A stretch of 64,000 nucleotides of DNA from Gemella massiliensis (GTDB taxonomy: Bacteria; Bacillota; Bacilli; Staphylococcales; Gemellaceae): the NCBI RefSeq assembly GCF_900120125.1, contig NZ_LT635545.1, positions 333,894 through 397,893 on the forward strand, written 5' to 3'. Shown here piece by piece: positions 1-8,594 of the stretch. Within the stretch, counting starts at the first letter, position 1. Each line of letters starts with the position of its first letter. Under the pieces are notes generated by a model that saw only the letters and a program-made list of their open reading frames with translations, was not told the DNA's origin and did not search any database. The position numbers were made by a program, and so were the translations under genes.

Positions 1-1
1 A

Positions 2-835
2 GCGAAGAAAAAAGGAGAAAACGGAAAATATGATTTAGATCCGGCAACTTACACATTCGGATCGTCTTCTACAAAAGGAAACAGAGCAAATACTGATATT
101 TCAGGTGTAAAACCCGCTTCTGAATACAAAAAATCTATAAATGAATTTTATAAAAAATACGACTTATTCTTAATGGCAACTAATGCCGTAACCGCTCCGT
201 CTAACAATAAAACCATCGACCCCTATGTTAATCCGGATATTGAAAAACAACTATATAATATCAACAGCATACAAGATCCTAAAAAACGCTTTGAATTATT
301 AGTTAAACAGTGGGAACCTATGATGAGACGTACTCCATTTACATGGTTATTTAATCTGACCGGAAACCCGGCAATTTCGCTGCCCGTTTATGTCAATAGT
401 AACAACTTGCCACTTGGAGTAATGTTCGCAGCACAAGATAATTCCGAAAAAATATTATTAGAAATAGCACAACTATTCCAAGATAACAATCAATTTAAGT
501 TGCATCCATCTATAACCAATAATGCCACCACTAAAAATGGAAACAAAGTAGCAACCAATGATTATGGAACAAAATTTGAATATAAAATTCCCGATGTTGC
601 TCCTACAAATCCCAAACCTGAACTAAAAATCAAGGATAATCAAAATACCGACAAAAATAAAACAACCAAAACGTCTCAATCTGACAATAATCAAGATACT
701 GACTACAATAATAAAAATACTACAAAAAAAATTCTTCCTAAAACGGGGCTAATTAATAGCTCATTATCATTAATTAAAATACTTACATTTATAATCATCG
801 GTATTAGCCTTATATTAAAACGTAAAGTAAAATAA
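2..835 (+). CDS. Cell-wall-anchored amidase, C-terminal part (partial)
   Basis: The reading frame is open from the left edge of the window to the TAA at 833-835, so this is the 3' end of a longer gene. The segment YDLFLMATNAVTAP, followed by PFTWLFNLTGNPAISLPVYV and LPLGVMFAA, matches the C-terminal third of the amidase signature family (GatA-like serine amidases); the catalytic Ser-Ser-Lys region lies outside the window. After the enzyme comes an Asn/Lys/Thr-rich linker, then LPKTG, a hydrophobic stretch and a basic tail (LKRKVK), the classic sortase A anchor. I infer a surface-displayed amide hydrolase; its substrate cannot be told. The ATG at 173 lies inside the domain and is not the start. 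Confidence 0.85.
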   Translation, partial: AKKKGENGKYDLDPATYTFGSSSTKGNRANTDISGVKPASEYKKSINEFYKKYDLFLMATNAVTAPSNNKTIDPYVNPDIEKQLYNINSIQDPKKRFELLVKQWEPMMRRTPFTWLFNLTGNPAISLPVYVNSNNLPLGVMFAAQDNSEKILLEIAQLFQDNNQFKLHPSITNNATTKNGNKVATNDYGTKFEYKIPDVAPTNPKPELKIKDNQNTDKNKTTKTSQSDNNQDTDYNNKNTTKKILPKTGLINSSLSLIKILTFIIIGISLILKRKVK

Positions 836-862
836 ATTTTACAACTAAATTCTTTGAAAAAT

Positions 863-890
863 AGGAAAAGATCTTATAAGACCTTTTCCT
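863..890 (+). terminator. Hairpin after amidase gene
   Basis: The arms AGGAAAAGATCTTA and TAAGACCTTTTCCT pair over 14 positions with one mismatch. It lies 28 bases after the amidase stop and is a likely intrinsic terminator, although the U-run is short. Confidence 0.6.
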
Positions 891-911
891 ATAATCTAAT
901 AAACTATACAG

Positions 912-969
912 AGGACGACTTGCCAAAATCTATTTCTAACGAAATCACGATTTTTCAAGTCGCCCCTTT
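912..969. terminator. Long imperfect hairpin, member of a repeated terminator family
   Basis: The arms GACGACTTG and CAAGTCGCC flank an inner AAAATCTATTTC / GAAATCACGATTTT pairing, followed by CCCCTTTT on the plus strand. It lies between convergent amidase and gdhA genes and could serve both. The core AAATCACGATTTTT plus AAGTCRC recurs at 58905-58970, and related hairpins lie at 31106-31147 and 33178-33275. Confidence 0.65.
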
Positions 970-978
970 TATTTTGTA

Positions 979-2238
979 TTAGCTAAGTTTCCCTTTTAGT
1001 TTCATATTTTTAACAATTTTTTCAATTGAATTTACATAAGCTGCTTTTCTCATCGGAATTTCAAAACGTTCTTTTACTGACCAAATATCATTAAATGCTT
1101 TTGTCATAACACGGTCTTGTTTTTCCACTACTTCTTCTTCACTCCAATAATAACCATATAGATTTTGTACCCATTCAAAATATGATACTGTTACTCCGCC
1201 GCTGTTTGCCAATATATCCGGAATAACAACTTTACCACGCTCCGTTAAAACTTTATCTCCTACCAGTGTAGCCGGCCCGTTCGCTCCTTCTGAAATAATC
1301 GGTGCATTTATTAAATTAGCTTCTTTTTCATCAATAGCATTTTCTAAAGCACATGGACAAAGCACATCAACATCTAATGCCCAAAATTCATCTAAACTTA
1401 AACGTTTAGTATTGGGTAATGTATGAAATCTTACTTTTGTATCCTTACAATGTTGAAGTTCCTCATAAGATAGTCCTTCAGCACGGTAAACTGCATACTG
1501 AACGCCGTTGTCGTCACGCTCAGTAACTGCAACAACAGTCCCACCGTAGTTGATTATAGTTTGAACGGTGTAGCTACCTACATTACCGAAACCTTGAACA
1601 GCAACTTTTGAACCTTTTACCGATTTTCCTAATTTTTCCAGTGCTAATTTCGCAGCCAAAGCAACACCATGCCCTGTCGCCTGTGTTCTACCTAATGAAC
1701 CACCAAGCTCTAACGGTTTTCCTGTTAGTGTTCCAATCGCCTGTTCTCCTGTCAATGTATTAAACTCATCAATCATCCACGACATAATTTGACCGTTCGT
1801 ATTCACATCCGGTGCGGGTATATCTTGTTTTTCCCCAAGATATTTATATAATCCTCGGATATATCCACGTGATAATTGTTCTAATTCACCTTGTGACAAT
1901 TCTTTAGGATCTACTATAACGCCGCCTTTCCCACCGCCATAAGGTAGATTGGCAACTGCACACTTAAATGTCATCCAAATAGATAACGCTTTTACCTCAT
2001 CTCCTGTTACTAATGGGTGAAAGCGTAACCCCCCTTTAGTCGGTCCTATCGCATCATTATGCTGAGAACGAAAACCTTTGAAGTATTTTATCTCTCCACT
2101 ATCCATTTTTACCGGAATAGTTATTTCGATAAAGCGTTGCGGATCTTTTAACGCTTCGTATACCTCATCTTTGTACCCAAGTATATCACAGGCACTTTTA
2201 ATTTGTTCTCTGGCATTAATTAATGGATTGTTATTCAT
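979..2238 (-). CDS. gdhA: NAD-type glutamate dehydrogenase
   Basis: The 419-residue protein has the usual length of hexameric catabolic-type glutamate dehydrogenases (RocG/GudB class). Visible marks are the substrate lysine loop PYGGGKGGVIVDP near residue 100, the dinucleotide-binding loop VQGFGNVGS near 215, and SEGANGPAT near 315. It interconverts glutamate with 2-oxoglutarate and ammonia in the cytoplasm. The ATG is preceded by AAGGAG at proper spacing. The gene stands alone, with its own promoter upstream and a convergent amidase downstream. The choice of NAD over NADP is from family resemblance only. Confidence 0.93.
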   Translation of the reverse strand: MNNNPLINAREQIKSACDILGYKDEVYEALKDPQRFIEITIPVKMDSGEIKYFKGFRSQHNDAIGPTKGGLRFHPLVTGDEVKALSIWMTFKCAVANLPYGGGKGGVIVDPKELSQGELEQLSRGYIRGLYKYLGEKQDIPAPDVNTNGQIMSWMIDEFNTLTGEQAIGTLTGKPLELGGSLGRTQATGHGVALAAKLALEKLGKSVKGSKVAVQGFGNVGSYTVQTIINYGGTVVAVTERDDNGVQYAVYRAEGLSYEELQHCKDTKVRFHTLPNTKRLSLDEFWALDVDVLCPCALENAIDEKEANLINAPIISEGANGPATLVGDKVLTERGKVVIPDILANSGGVTVSYFEWVQNLYGYYWSEEEVVEKQDRVMTKAFNDIWSVKERFEIPMRKAAYVNSIEKIVKNMKLKGKLS

Positions 2239-2292
2239 AACTGATTCTCCTTAAACTTTTTAATTTTAAGAGTAATGATTTTACCCTACCTT

Positions 2293-2322
2293 ATTATAAC
2301 AAATTAATATCAGGATTGTAAA
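2293..2322 (-). promoter_or_regulatory. Sigma-A promoter of gdhA
   Basis: On the minus strand TTTACA (2317-2322) and TATAAT (2293-2298) are separated by 18 bases, with TGT before the -10 hexamer. It lies about 55 bases upstream of the gdhA start. Confidence 0.7.
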
Positions 2323-2439
2323 CGGTATGTTTCTCTTATTAAAGCCAATTTTTTCAACTTTAGCCTATACCTTATTAATAATATTATAAGAGGTAAATTT
2401 TTATTTAATTAATACAATTTTTCGCCTTTTTTTGCTATT

Positions 2440-5055
2440 TTACTTAACATTATACCAACTATCTCCAACACCTGCCTCCGCTTTTAGTTTTACAGATAGT
2501 TTAGCGGCGCTCTCCATTATTTTCACTATTTCTTTTGTAAATTCCTCTACCACTTTTTTATTTACATCCAAAATTAATTCATCATGAACTTGAAGCAACA
2601 ATTTAGCATCAATATTGTTTTTTTCTATATAATCGTTAACATTTATCATTGCGATTTTTATTATATCAGCTGCAGTGCCTTGAATTGGTGTATTCATTGC
2701 GATACGTGAATTTAGATTTACTATCATTTTATTTTTCGAATTAATTTCCGGAAGGTTTCTTCTTCTATGGTACAGCGTTTCAACATACCCCTTTTCTTTC
2801 GCAAAGTTTACAATATCTTCCATATACTGTTTTACCCCCGGAAATGTTTCTAAATACTTTTTAATAAATTCCTTTGCACGTTTTCTTGTTATTCCCAGAT
2901 TATTTGATAATCCAAAATCGGAAATACCATATATTATCCCAAAATTTACCGCCTTAGCTTCACGACGCATAGCAGGGGTTACTTCTTCAAGTGTAACTCC
3001 ATTCACATCACTTGCCGTTTTTGCATGAATATCAATATCATGTTCGAAAGCATCAATCATTCTGTCATCATTCGCAATATGAGCTAATACCCTTAATTCA
3101 ATTTGGGAATAGTCAATTGACAAAATAACTCTATCTTCAGAGCCTGAAATAAATGCTTTTCTAATTTTCTTTCCTTCCTCTATTCTTGTCGGTATATTTT
3201 GAAGATTTGGATTAACCGATGATAGTCTTCCTGTTTGAGTTAATGTTTGTTCATAACGTGTATGAATTTTCCCTTCACGAGTAATATCTTTAACTAATCC
3301 TTTAGCATAAGTCGAATTAAGTTTTGCCAATATTCTGTACTCCATTATAAGCGGGATAATTTCATGAGCGTTTTGGAGTTGTTCCAATACTTCTACAGAA
3401 GTGGAATATCCTGTTTTTATTTTTTTTATAGGAGGTAAATTTAATTTTTCAAATAAAATTACCGCCAGTTGTTTTGGAGATGCGATATTAAATTCTTCAC
3501 CTGCTAAAGCATGAATACCGGCCTCAAGCGTTGAAATTCGTTTATCAAGTTCTACGCTCATTATTTCTAACTCTTTTTTACTAACATGGATACCTTCAAA
3601 TTCCATTTTTGCTAACACTTTTGCGGTTTTTATTTCTATGTTCTCAAAAAGATTCATCATATCTTCTTCAATTAATTTTTCCCTTAACGGCTCTTCTAAT
3701 TTTGAAATATAACTTACTATCTGAGCTAAATAGGAATGAATCACACTATTAACCGGTAAGGTTCTTCTTGCTCCTTTGCCGTAGATTTCTTCATCACTTT
3801 TTAAAATTTCTCCAAGATAATTAAAAACTATTTTATCAATTTGAATTTTTGAAGTTACATCTGCTAAATATGCGGCAATCATAACATCAAAAACATCTCC
3901 GTTTATTGTAGTACCGTTTTTTAACGCTAAATACATCAATTTTTTGTAATCATATACTATCTTTTTATTTTCGGAAGTTAAATAGTCCAAAACCGTTTCG
4001 TTACTAAAAAAAGAATCTTCACTAAATAAATAAATTTTTTCTTGATTATAAACAGCTATTCCTACCACACTGGAATTATGATAATCTTCCGTATAACATT
4101 CCGCATGGATACTTGCTGAATTAAAATCTATTCTTGTTTTATCAGTAGCATGGATTATCTCCAATTCTTCCTCTGTTTCTAAGCCCTCTTTTTCCGCTTC
4201 TATACGTAATTTTTTTAAAAATGAGGTAAACTCCAATTTTTCAAATAATTTTATTTTCTTTTTTCTGTTTTCTTCAAAAATTAATTCTTCCAGTTTATTT
4301 TCTAACGGTACTTCTGTATGGATAGTAGCCAATTTTTTACTTATCAAGGCATCTTCTTTCCCCTCTGTTAGACGCTCTTTTAACTTTTTACCGCTTATAT
4401 TATCAATATTATCTAAAATATTTTCAACACTTCCATACTCGGTAAGCAGTTTAATCGCAGTTTTCTCACCGACTCCGGCTATTCCCGGAATATTATCAGA
4501 TTTATCTCCCATTAAACCTTTCATATCAATTATTTGTTCCGGAGTTAAATTGTATTTTTCCTTAATAAATTCCGGAGTATAATAATCAATTTCCGTTACT
4601 CCTCGTTTTGTATAATAAATTGTGATATTCTCACTTGCAAGCTGAGTTAAATCTTTATCGCCTGAAACAATAATAACTTCTAAGCCGGCTTTTTCTGCCA
4701 AACGTGCATAACTTCCGATAATATCGTCTGCTTCATAATCAAAATGCTCTTCATATTTTATTCCATAAGATTCTATAAGCTCTCTTACATAACCGAACTG
4801 TTCCACCAACTCGTCAGGCGTTTTATCACGTGTACCTTTATAATTTTCGTAACTTTTATGTCGAAAAGTTTGCTTTCCTTTATCAAAGGCAACAAGTGCA
4901 TATTTCGGCTTAACATCGGTTAAAACTCTTTCCAACATTAAGGTAAAACCATAAACACTGTTCGTGTATAACCCTTTTTTATTTTTTAGTGCCGGCATAG
5001 CATAAAAAGCACGATAGCTCAAACTATTACCATCCAATAAAATTATTTTATCCAT
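2440..5055 (-). CDS. polA: DNA polymerase I
   Basis: The 871-residue protein has three parts. The N-terminal 5' nuclease carries LLDGNSLSYRAFYAMP, YEADDIIGSYA, VSGDKDLTQL and GLMGDKSDNIPG (about residues 1-290). The middle region (about 300-465) keeps the 3'-5' exonuclease fold but lacks the catalytic D-x-E, as in Bacillus enzymes, so proofreading is probably lost. The polymerase domain shows DYSQIELRVLAHIA, NFGIIYGIS and QVHDELILDV. It removes RNA primers and fills gaps in replication and repair. AAGGAG precedes the ATG. The next gene upstream is over 190 bases away. Confidence 0.97.
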   Translation of the reverse strand: MDKIILLDGNSLSYRAFYAMPALKNKKGLYTNSVYGFTLMLERVLTDVKPKYALVAFDKGKQTFRHKSYENYKGTRDKTPDELVEQFGYVRELIESYGIKYEEHFDYEADDIIGSYARLAEKAGLEVIIVSGDKDLTQLASENITIYYTKRGVTEIDYYTPEFIKEKYNLTPEQIIDMKGLMGDKSDNIPGIAGVGEKTAIKLLTEYGSVENILDNIDNISGKKLKERLTEGKEDALISKKLATIHTEVPLENKLEELIFEENRKKKIKLFEKLEFTSFLKKLRIEAEKEGLETEEELEIIHATDKTRIDFNSASIHAECYTEDYHNSSVVGIAVYNQEKIYLFSEDSFFSNETVLDYLTSENKKIVYDYKKLMYLALKNGTTINGDVFDVMIAAYLADVTSKIQIDKIVFNYLGEILKSDEEIYGKGARRTLPVNSVIHSYLAQIVSYISKLEEPLREKLIEEDMMNLFENIEIKTAKVLAKMEFEGIHVSKKELEIMSVELDKRISTLEAGIHALAGEEFNIASPKQLAVILFEKLNLPPIKKIKTGYSTSVEVLEQLQNAHEIIPLIMEYRILAKLNSTYAKGLVKDITREGKIHTRYEQTLTQTGRLSSVNPNLQNIPTRIEEGKKIRKAFISGSEDRVILSIDYSQIELRVLAHIANDDRMIDAFEHDIDIHAKTASDVNGVTLEEVTPAMRREAKAVNFGIIYGISDFGLSNNLGITRKRAKEFIKKYLETFPGVKQYMEDIVNFAKEKGYVETLYHRRRNLPEINSKNKMIVNLNSRIAMNTPIQGTAADIIKIAMINVNDYIEKNNIDAKLLLQVHDELILDVNKKVVEEFTKEIVKIMESAAKLSVKLKAEAGVGDSWYNVK

Positions 5056-5092
5056 GTCTATCTCCTTATTATACCGTTAATAAACTAAAGAA

Positions 5093-5142
5093 AACTCACA
5101 AGTAAAAATTTTTTAAAATCACAAATTTTCTACCTCTGAGTT
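5093..5142 (-). other. Hairpin between TPR gene and polA
   Basis: AACTCA and TGAGTT close a 50-base hairpin with an inner GTAGAAAATTT / AAATTTTTAC pairing, just after polA's SD on the plus-strand map and before the TPR gene stop. On the minus strand it follows polA's upstream region rather than a gene end, so its role (weak terminator or attenuator) is unclear. Confidence 0.35.
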
Positions 5143-5155
5143 CCTCCTCTTTTAA

Positions 5156-6340
5156 TTAATATTCATCATGATGATTATGTGAACAACCATGATGGTGATG
5201 ATGTTCAAAATGTTCTATAATTTCATGAACTCTTTTACTTCCTGTTAGCTCATAAACATTTTTTAGTGTTTCCAAATAAGTCGGTTCGTCATGCAATAAT
5301 TCAACATAAGTCACCGCTTCTTCTTCAACAAAATCAATATAATCTTCCTCTTCCGATAGAGCATTTAAGGCAGCACCTAACAAAATCGGATCGTCTTTAA
5401 CAATGGCGTGTTCATTATATAAACTATAAATTTTATCATATTCAAATAAAGTTTTTAAAGCATAAATCGCTATATATAGAGTTTCTTCCGAAATTCCCAT
5501 ATTTGTTAAAACTTCTTTCATCAACTGACGGATTTTATCATATTCCTTATCGTCGTTATAAAGAGAAATCAAGTGCAAATAGGCACTGTGTGCAACACCT
5601 TGAAGTTCGATGTATTTTTCAAGATATTTTTTCGCTTCTTCACCTTTTGACATATGACCTAAATGTAAATAAGAATCAACAAACTCCGAATCTAAATCTA
5701 TTGTTTTTAAAAGGTACATTTTTGAATTTTCAATATCTTTAAGCTGATTGTACGAATATGCAACAGCGAATAATAAATTGGCATCTTCATACTCCCTACC
5801 GTGTCTTGTATAAAAATCAACGGCATCTTCAAATAAACCCATTACAAATAAATTATCAAATGCCAAATGAAAACTTTCAGCAGACGGTTCTTCATGGAAA
5901 ATTCTTTCACTCATAATTTTCGCCTTATTTTCCCTACCGGTTTCTAAATAAATGGACACCAACTCCGAATCTATACTTCTTACAGCTTCAGGGTGTTTGG
6001 TTTTACTGCGTGCCTGTTGAAACTTATCTTCTGCAATTTCCAACAAACCGTCATTTTTATAAATCATACCCTCTAAATACAAAACCGGTGCTGTTTTTTC
6101 AGCATTATATAAAATAAAAAGGGCATCATCCTTTTTATTAAGATACATTAAATTATGAACATATCCTTCAATCGCATCGTCTTCTTCCTTATTTTGTTCA
6201 TAAATAATTCTTGACAACTCAAGTGCATCCTCAAACAATCCATTATTAAATAAAATTGAACGGAAATTTTCCTGTTGTTCTCTATCTAATTGTTCCAAGT
6301 CAATACCCTTAAATTCTTCTAAAAATTTTTGTATATCCAT
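5156..6340 (-). CDS. Tetratricopeptide-repeat protein with histidine-rich tail
   Basis: The 394-residue, acidic, all-helical protein has degenerate TPR units through most of its length, for example ENSKMYLLKTIDLDSEFVDS and SAYLHLISLYNDDKEYDK. It resembles the YpiA-type TPR proteins of Bacilli in size and composition; no catalytic motif is seen, so a scaffold or protein-binding role is inferred. The last 20 residues contain HHHHHGCSHNHH, a probable metal-binding tail. Its ATG overlaps the hepT stop by one base (TAATG), so the two are translationally coupled and probably share an operon hepS-hepT-TPR. Confidence 0.8.
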   Translation of the reverse strand: MDIQKFLEEFKGIDLEQLDREQQENFRSILFNNGLFEDALELSRIIYEQNKEEDDAIEGYVHNLMYLNKKDDALFILYNAEKTAPVLYLEGMIYKNDGLLEIAEDKFQQARSKTKHPEAVRSIDSELVSIYLETGRENKAKIMSERIFHEEPSAESFHLAFDNLFVMGLFEDAVDFYTRHGREYEDANLLFAVAYSYNQLKDIENSKMYLLKTIDLDSEFVDSYLHLGHMSKGEEAKKYLEKYIELQGVAHSAYLHLISLYNDDKEYDKIRQLMKEVLTNMGISEETLYIAIYALKTLFEYDKIYSLYNEHAIVKDDPILLGAALNALSEEEDYIDFVEEEAVTYVELLHDEPTYLETLKNVYELTGSKRVHEIIEHFEHHHHHGCSHNHHDEY

Positions 6341-7284
6341 TATTTATCTCTCCTTGCTAATTTATTCATTACATATTCTAATTCCAGACGTATTTTTTTA
6401 TCCATATCTCTAATGATAAAACGTGCCTTTTCTAAATAACTTACACTCACCGAAAGTGTTTGTTCCAATATCTCTTCATTACTTTTTATAAAATCTATTA
6501 TCTTCTGCTTATACTCTATGCTACTGTCTTTACAAAAATCTAAAAATAACTCGTTATTATATTCTCTAGCAATTATCGCCGGTAAAGTCATATTTCCATT
6601 TATTAAATCCTGTCCCGACTCTTTACCGAGGTTATTTCCACCGGAAAAATCCAAATAATCATCAACTATTTGATAACTCATTCCAAGGTAATAGCCATAT
6701 CTGTAACTGCTAATTATATCCTTATCCTCCGCCCCCGAAATAATGCTGCCGGCTACACAAGAAAAAGCGATAAGAATCGCAGTTTTACGTTTTATTTTTT
6801 TCAAATAATCTAATCTTCTCGTATTAACATTATACAAATCATCTTCTTGGATTAATTCGCCGACACAAAGCTCTTTTAAAGTCATCGCAAGATAAGTATG
6901 CAATCTCTCATCTTTAAATTCGCTAATTGTATTAAGAACAACCGCAAAAAGGTAATCACCAACATACAAGGCGAAATAATTCCCGTATTTTTTATTTAGT
7001 GTCACATCCCCGCGACGAGTTTGTGCATTGTCAATAATATCATCATGAATAAGACTCGCAGTATGAATAATTTCAACGATACCAGCAAGACGGATAATAT
7101 CTTTTTTATTCTCACTAAAATTTCCTAATTTTGCACAGATAAGCAACAAAAGCACCCTTATCCTTTTTCCGCCATTCAAAAAATATTTCTTAATAACTTT
7201 ATTTAATTTATTATCGTTGCTTTTTGTTATTTCAAAAATATCTTCTAGCACTTCCGCTATCAATCCGTCATACTGTTTTAACAT
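6340..7284 (-). CDS. hepT: Polyprenyl (heptaprenyl) diphosphate synthase, catalytic component II
   Basis: This 314-residue trans-prenyltransferase carries the first Asp-rich motif LIHDDIIDNAQTRRG (DDxxD), the second motif YQIVDDYLDFSG, and the FLNGGKRIR substrate loop near residue 33. Such enzymes extend farnesyl diphosphate with isopentenyl diphosphate to make quinone side chains. The stop of the preceding hepS-like gene directly abuts the ATG (TAAATG), as expected for the two-subunit HepS/HepT enzyme. Chain length (hexa-, hepta- or octaprenyl) cannot be read from the sequence. Isopentenyl diphosphate would come from the mevalonate genes elsewhere in the window. Confidence 0.9.
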   Translation of the reverse strand: MLKQYDGLIAEVLEDIFEITKSNDNKLNKVIKKYFLNGGKRIRVLLLLICAKLGNFSENKKDIIRLAGIVEIIHTASLIHDDIIDNAQTRRGDVTLNKKYGNYFALYVGDYLFAVVLNTISEFKDERLHTYLAMTLKELCVGELIQEDDLYNVNTRRLDYLKKIKRKTAILIAFSCVAGSIISGAEDKDIISSYRYGYYLGMSYQIVDDYLDFSGGNNLGKESGQDLINGNMTLPAIIAREYNNELFLDFCKDSSIEYKQKIIDFIKSNEEILEQTLSVSVSYLEKARFIIRDMDKKIRLELEYVMNKLARRDK

Positions 7285-7692
7285 TTAATTCTCCGCCCAT
7301 ACTACTTTTTTGATAAAGGTTCTGTCATCATCATCTATTTTTTTACCATAAAACTCAAACCACACATAAATAATATTAATAATGAATTTATCTACACTCG
7401 AATTATTATTTAATAATTTTTGATACCCGACCTTCATAATATCTGTCAATTTTTTCAGTTTAACCAAATCTTTTTTTAATAAACTATAATACTCAAAACT
7501 ATAATAATCACCAAAAAGCAATGACTTAGTTTTAATGTTATCGGTAGAAAATTCCTTTATATGCTGCTCTAAAGAACTCAAAGCAAAAAATATAGCTTTG
7601 TTATATTCTTCATTATTAAAATGATAACGCTCTTTTATTTTAAAAAGATTTAACTTTTCTATAAATTTTTTATTATAACTATATGTCTTCAT
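7285..7692 (-). CDS. Short HepS-like component I of polyprenyl diphosphate synthase
   Basis: At 135 residues this is much shorter than Bacillus HepS (about 250). The segment KSLLFGDYYSFEYYSLLKKD matches the HepS family pattern (GDY-S--YY-LL), and the position directly before hepT supports it. HepS is the non-catalytic partner that sets chain length. The ATG follows TTGAGGTTTTACA, giving GAGG as SD. What is present looks like the core of the family with the C-terminal half missing or very diverged; the upstream DNA does not hold the rest. An unrelated small partner protein is the alternative. Confidence 0.65.
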   Translation of the reverse strand: MKTYSYNKKFIEKLNLFKIKERYHFNNEEYNKAIFFALSSLEQHIKEFSTDNIKTKSLLFGDYYSFEYYSLLKKDLVKLKKLTDIMKVGYQKLLNNNSSVDKFIINIIYVWFEFYGKKIDDDDRTFIKKVVWAEN

Positions 7693-7763
7693 TGTAAAAC
7701 CTCAAGTTTTTTATCCCTATTATTATAACACAATATAGATATTAATAAAAATTTCAAAACTAA

Positions 7764-7848
7764 AAAACTTTCTAACACTTATGAACTATGGTTACTACCT
7801 TTTGAAAAATTGAATAAATTTTTCGGTTCTTTTTAGTTAGAAAGTTTT
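7764..7848. repeat. Inverted repeat with 59-base structured loop
   Basis: AAAACTTTCTAAC (7764-7776) is exactly repeated in inverse at 7836-7848. Inside lie GAAC / GTTC and a perfect GAAAAATT / AATTTTTC stem, so the whole can fold as three stacked helices. On the minus strand the outer stem is followed by TTTTAG, so it may end the transcript of the membrane gene at 7887. The same plan is seen at 12147-12222. Confidence 0.6.
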
Positions 7849-7886
7849 ATATGTCTTTTATCAAGTTAAATCAATAGTTTAATTTT

Positions 7887-8345
7887 TTATAAATAACTTA
7901 CCGTTTCGTTTTGATTAATATCATCTTCAGGTTCTTTTCTTACAAATAACATTATCGCTACTATAAAGTGTAATATATAAATTGGGAAGAAAAATCCAAC
8001 TGATGTTATACCGACACCGATAGCTACCAACAAGAAGAAAATACCGGCAATAATACGTTTTTTTATAATAAATGTCGCTATCAATGCTAATATTAATAAA
8101 ACAATGTAAATTACCGTATAAATTTTAAATGTTGCAACACCTAATTCTAATGCTTTATCCGTAGGAATAGACGCATTTTGTTGAGCTAAGCTGGCTTCAA
8201 ACGCTCTTAAAAACTCCGGATTTTTTAATATATCTTTTGTACTACTAATAAATGATACATAACTTAAACCACCGGTAATAATTAATAATAACACATTAGC
8301 TATCCAAGCTAAAATTTTTTCAGTAGTCCTTTTAAATGGTTTCAT
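7887..8345 (-). CDS. DUF4064-type small membrane protein
   Basis: The 152-residue protein starts MKPFKRTTEKILAWIANVLL, typical of DUF4064 proteins common in staphylococci and relatives. Three to four hydrophobic segments are seen (about 12-32, 73-95, 98-115 and 120-136), with a roughly 40-residue loop after the first that carries charged and polar residues. Its role is unknown. AAGGAGGAG precedes the ATG at good spacing. It stands alone, with a large hairpin at its 3' side. Confidence 0.75.
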   Translation of the reverse strand: MKPFKRTTEKILAWIANVLLLIITGGLSYVSFISSTKDILKNPEFLRAFEASLAQQNASIPTDKALELGVATFKIYTVIYIVLLILALIATFIIKKRIIAGIFFLLVAIGVGITSVGFFFPIYILHFIVAIMLFVRKEPEDDINQNETVSYL

Positions 8346-8555
8346 AAATAACTCCTCCTTATGTTTTAATAAATATTATAGTAACTTTTATATAAACTAC
8401 CACAATCTTAGTATATCATATTTTAAATTTTTGCGCTAATTTTCCACTAAAGTGTCAAATTTATTATCCAGATGAAAAATAATACAAGAATATAATTTTT
8501 TCATACCCTGTATTTGGAACAGTCCCAAAATTTAATATGATATATGAAACAACTC

Positions 8556-8591
8556 AAAAACCATTACCTTTTTAGATAGATAATGGTTTTT
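8556..8591. terminator. Terminator after HAD phosphatase gene
   Basis: AAAAACCATTA and TAATGGTTTTT form a perfect 11-base-pair stem with T-runs on both strands. It sits four bases from the stop of the PTS-HAD transcript on the minus strand. Confidence 0.8.
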
Positions 8592-8594
8592 ATA

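Noticed and set aside
5056..5075. TATAAT directly before the polA SD as a promoter
   Set aside because: Transcription from it would begin within the SD, leaving no ribosome-binding site.
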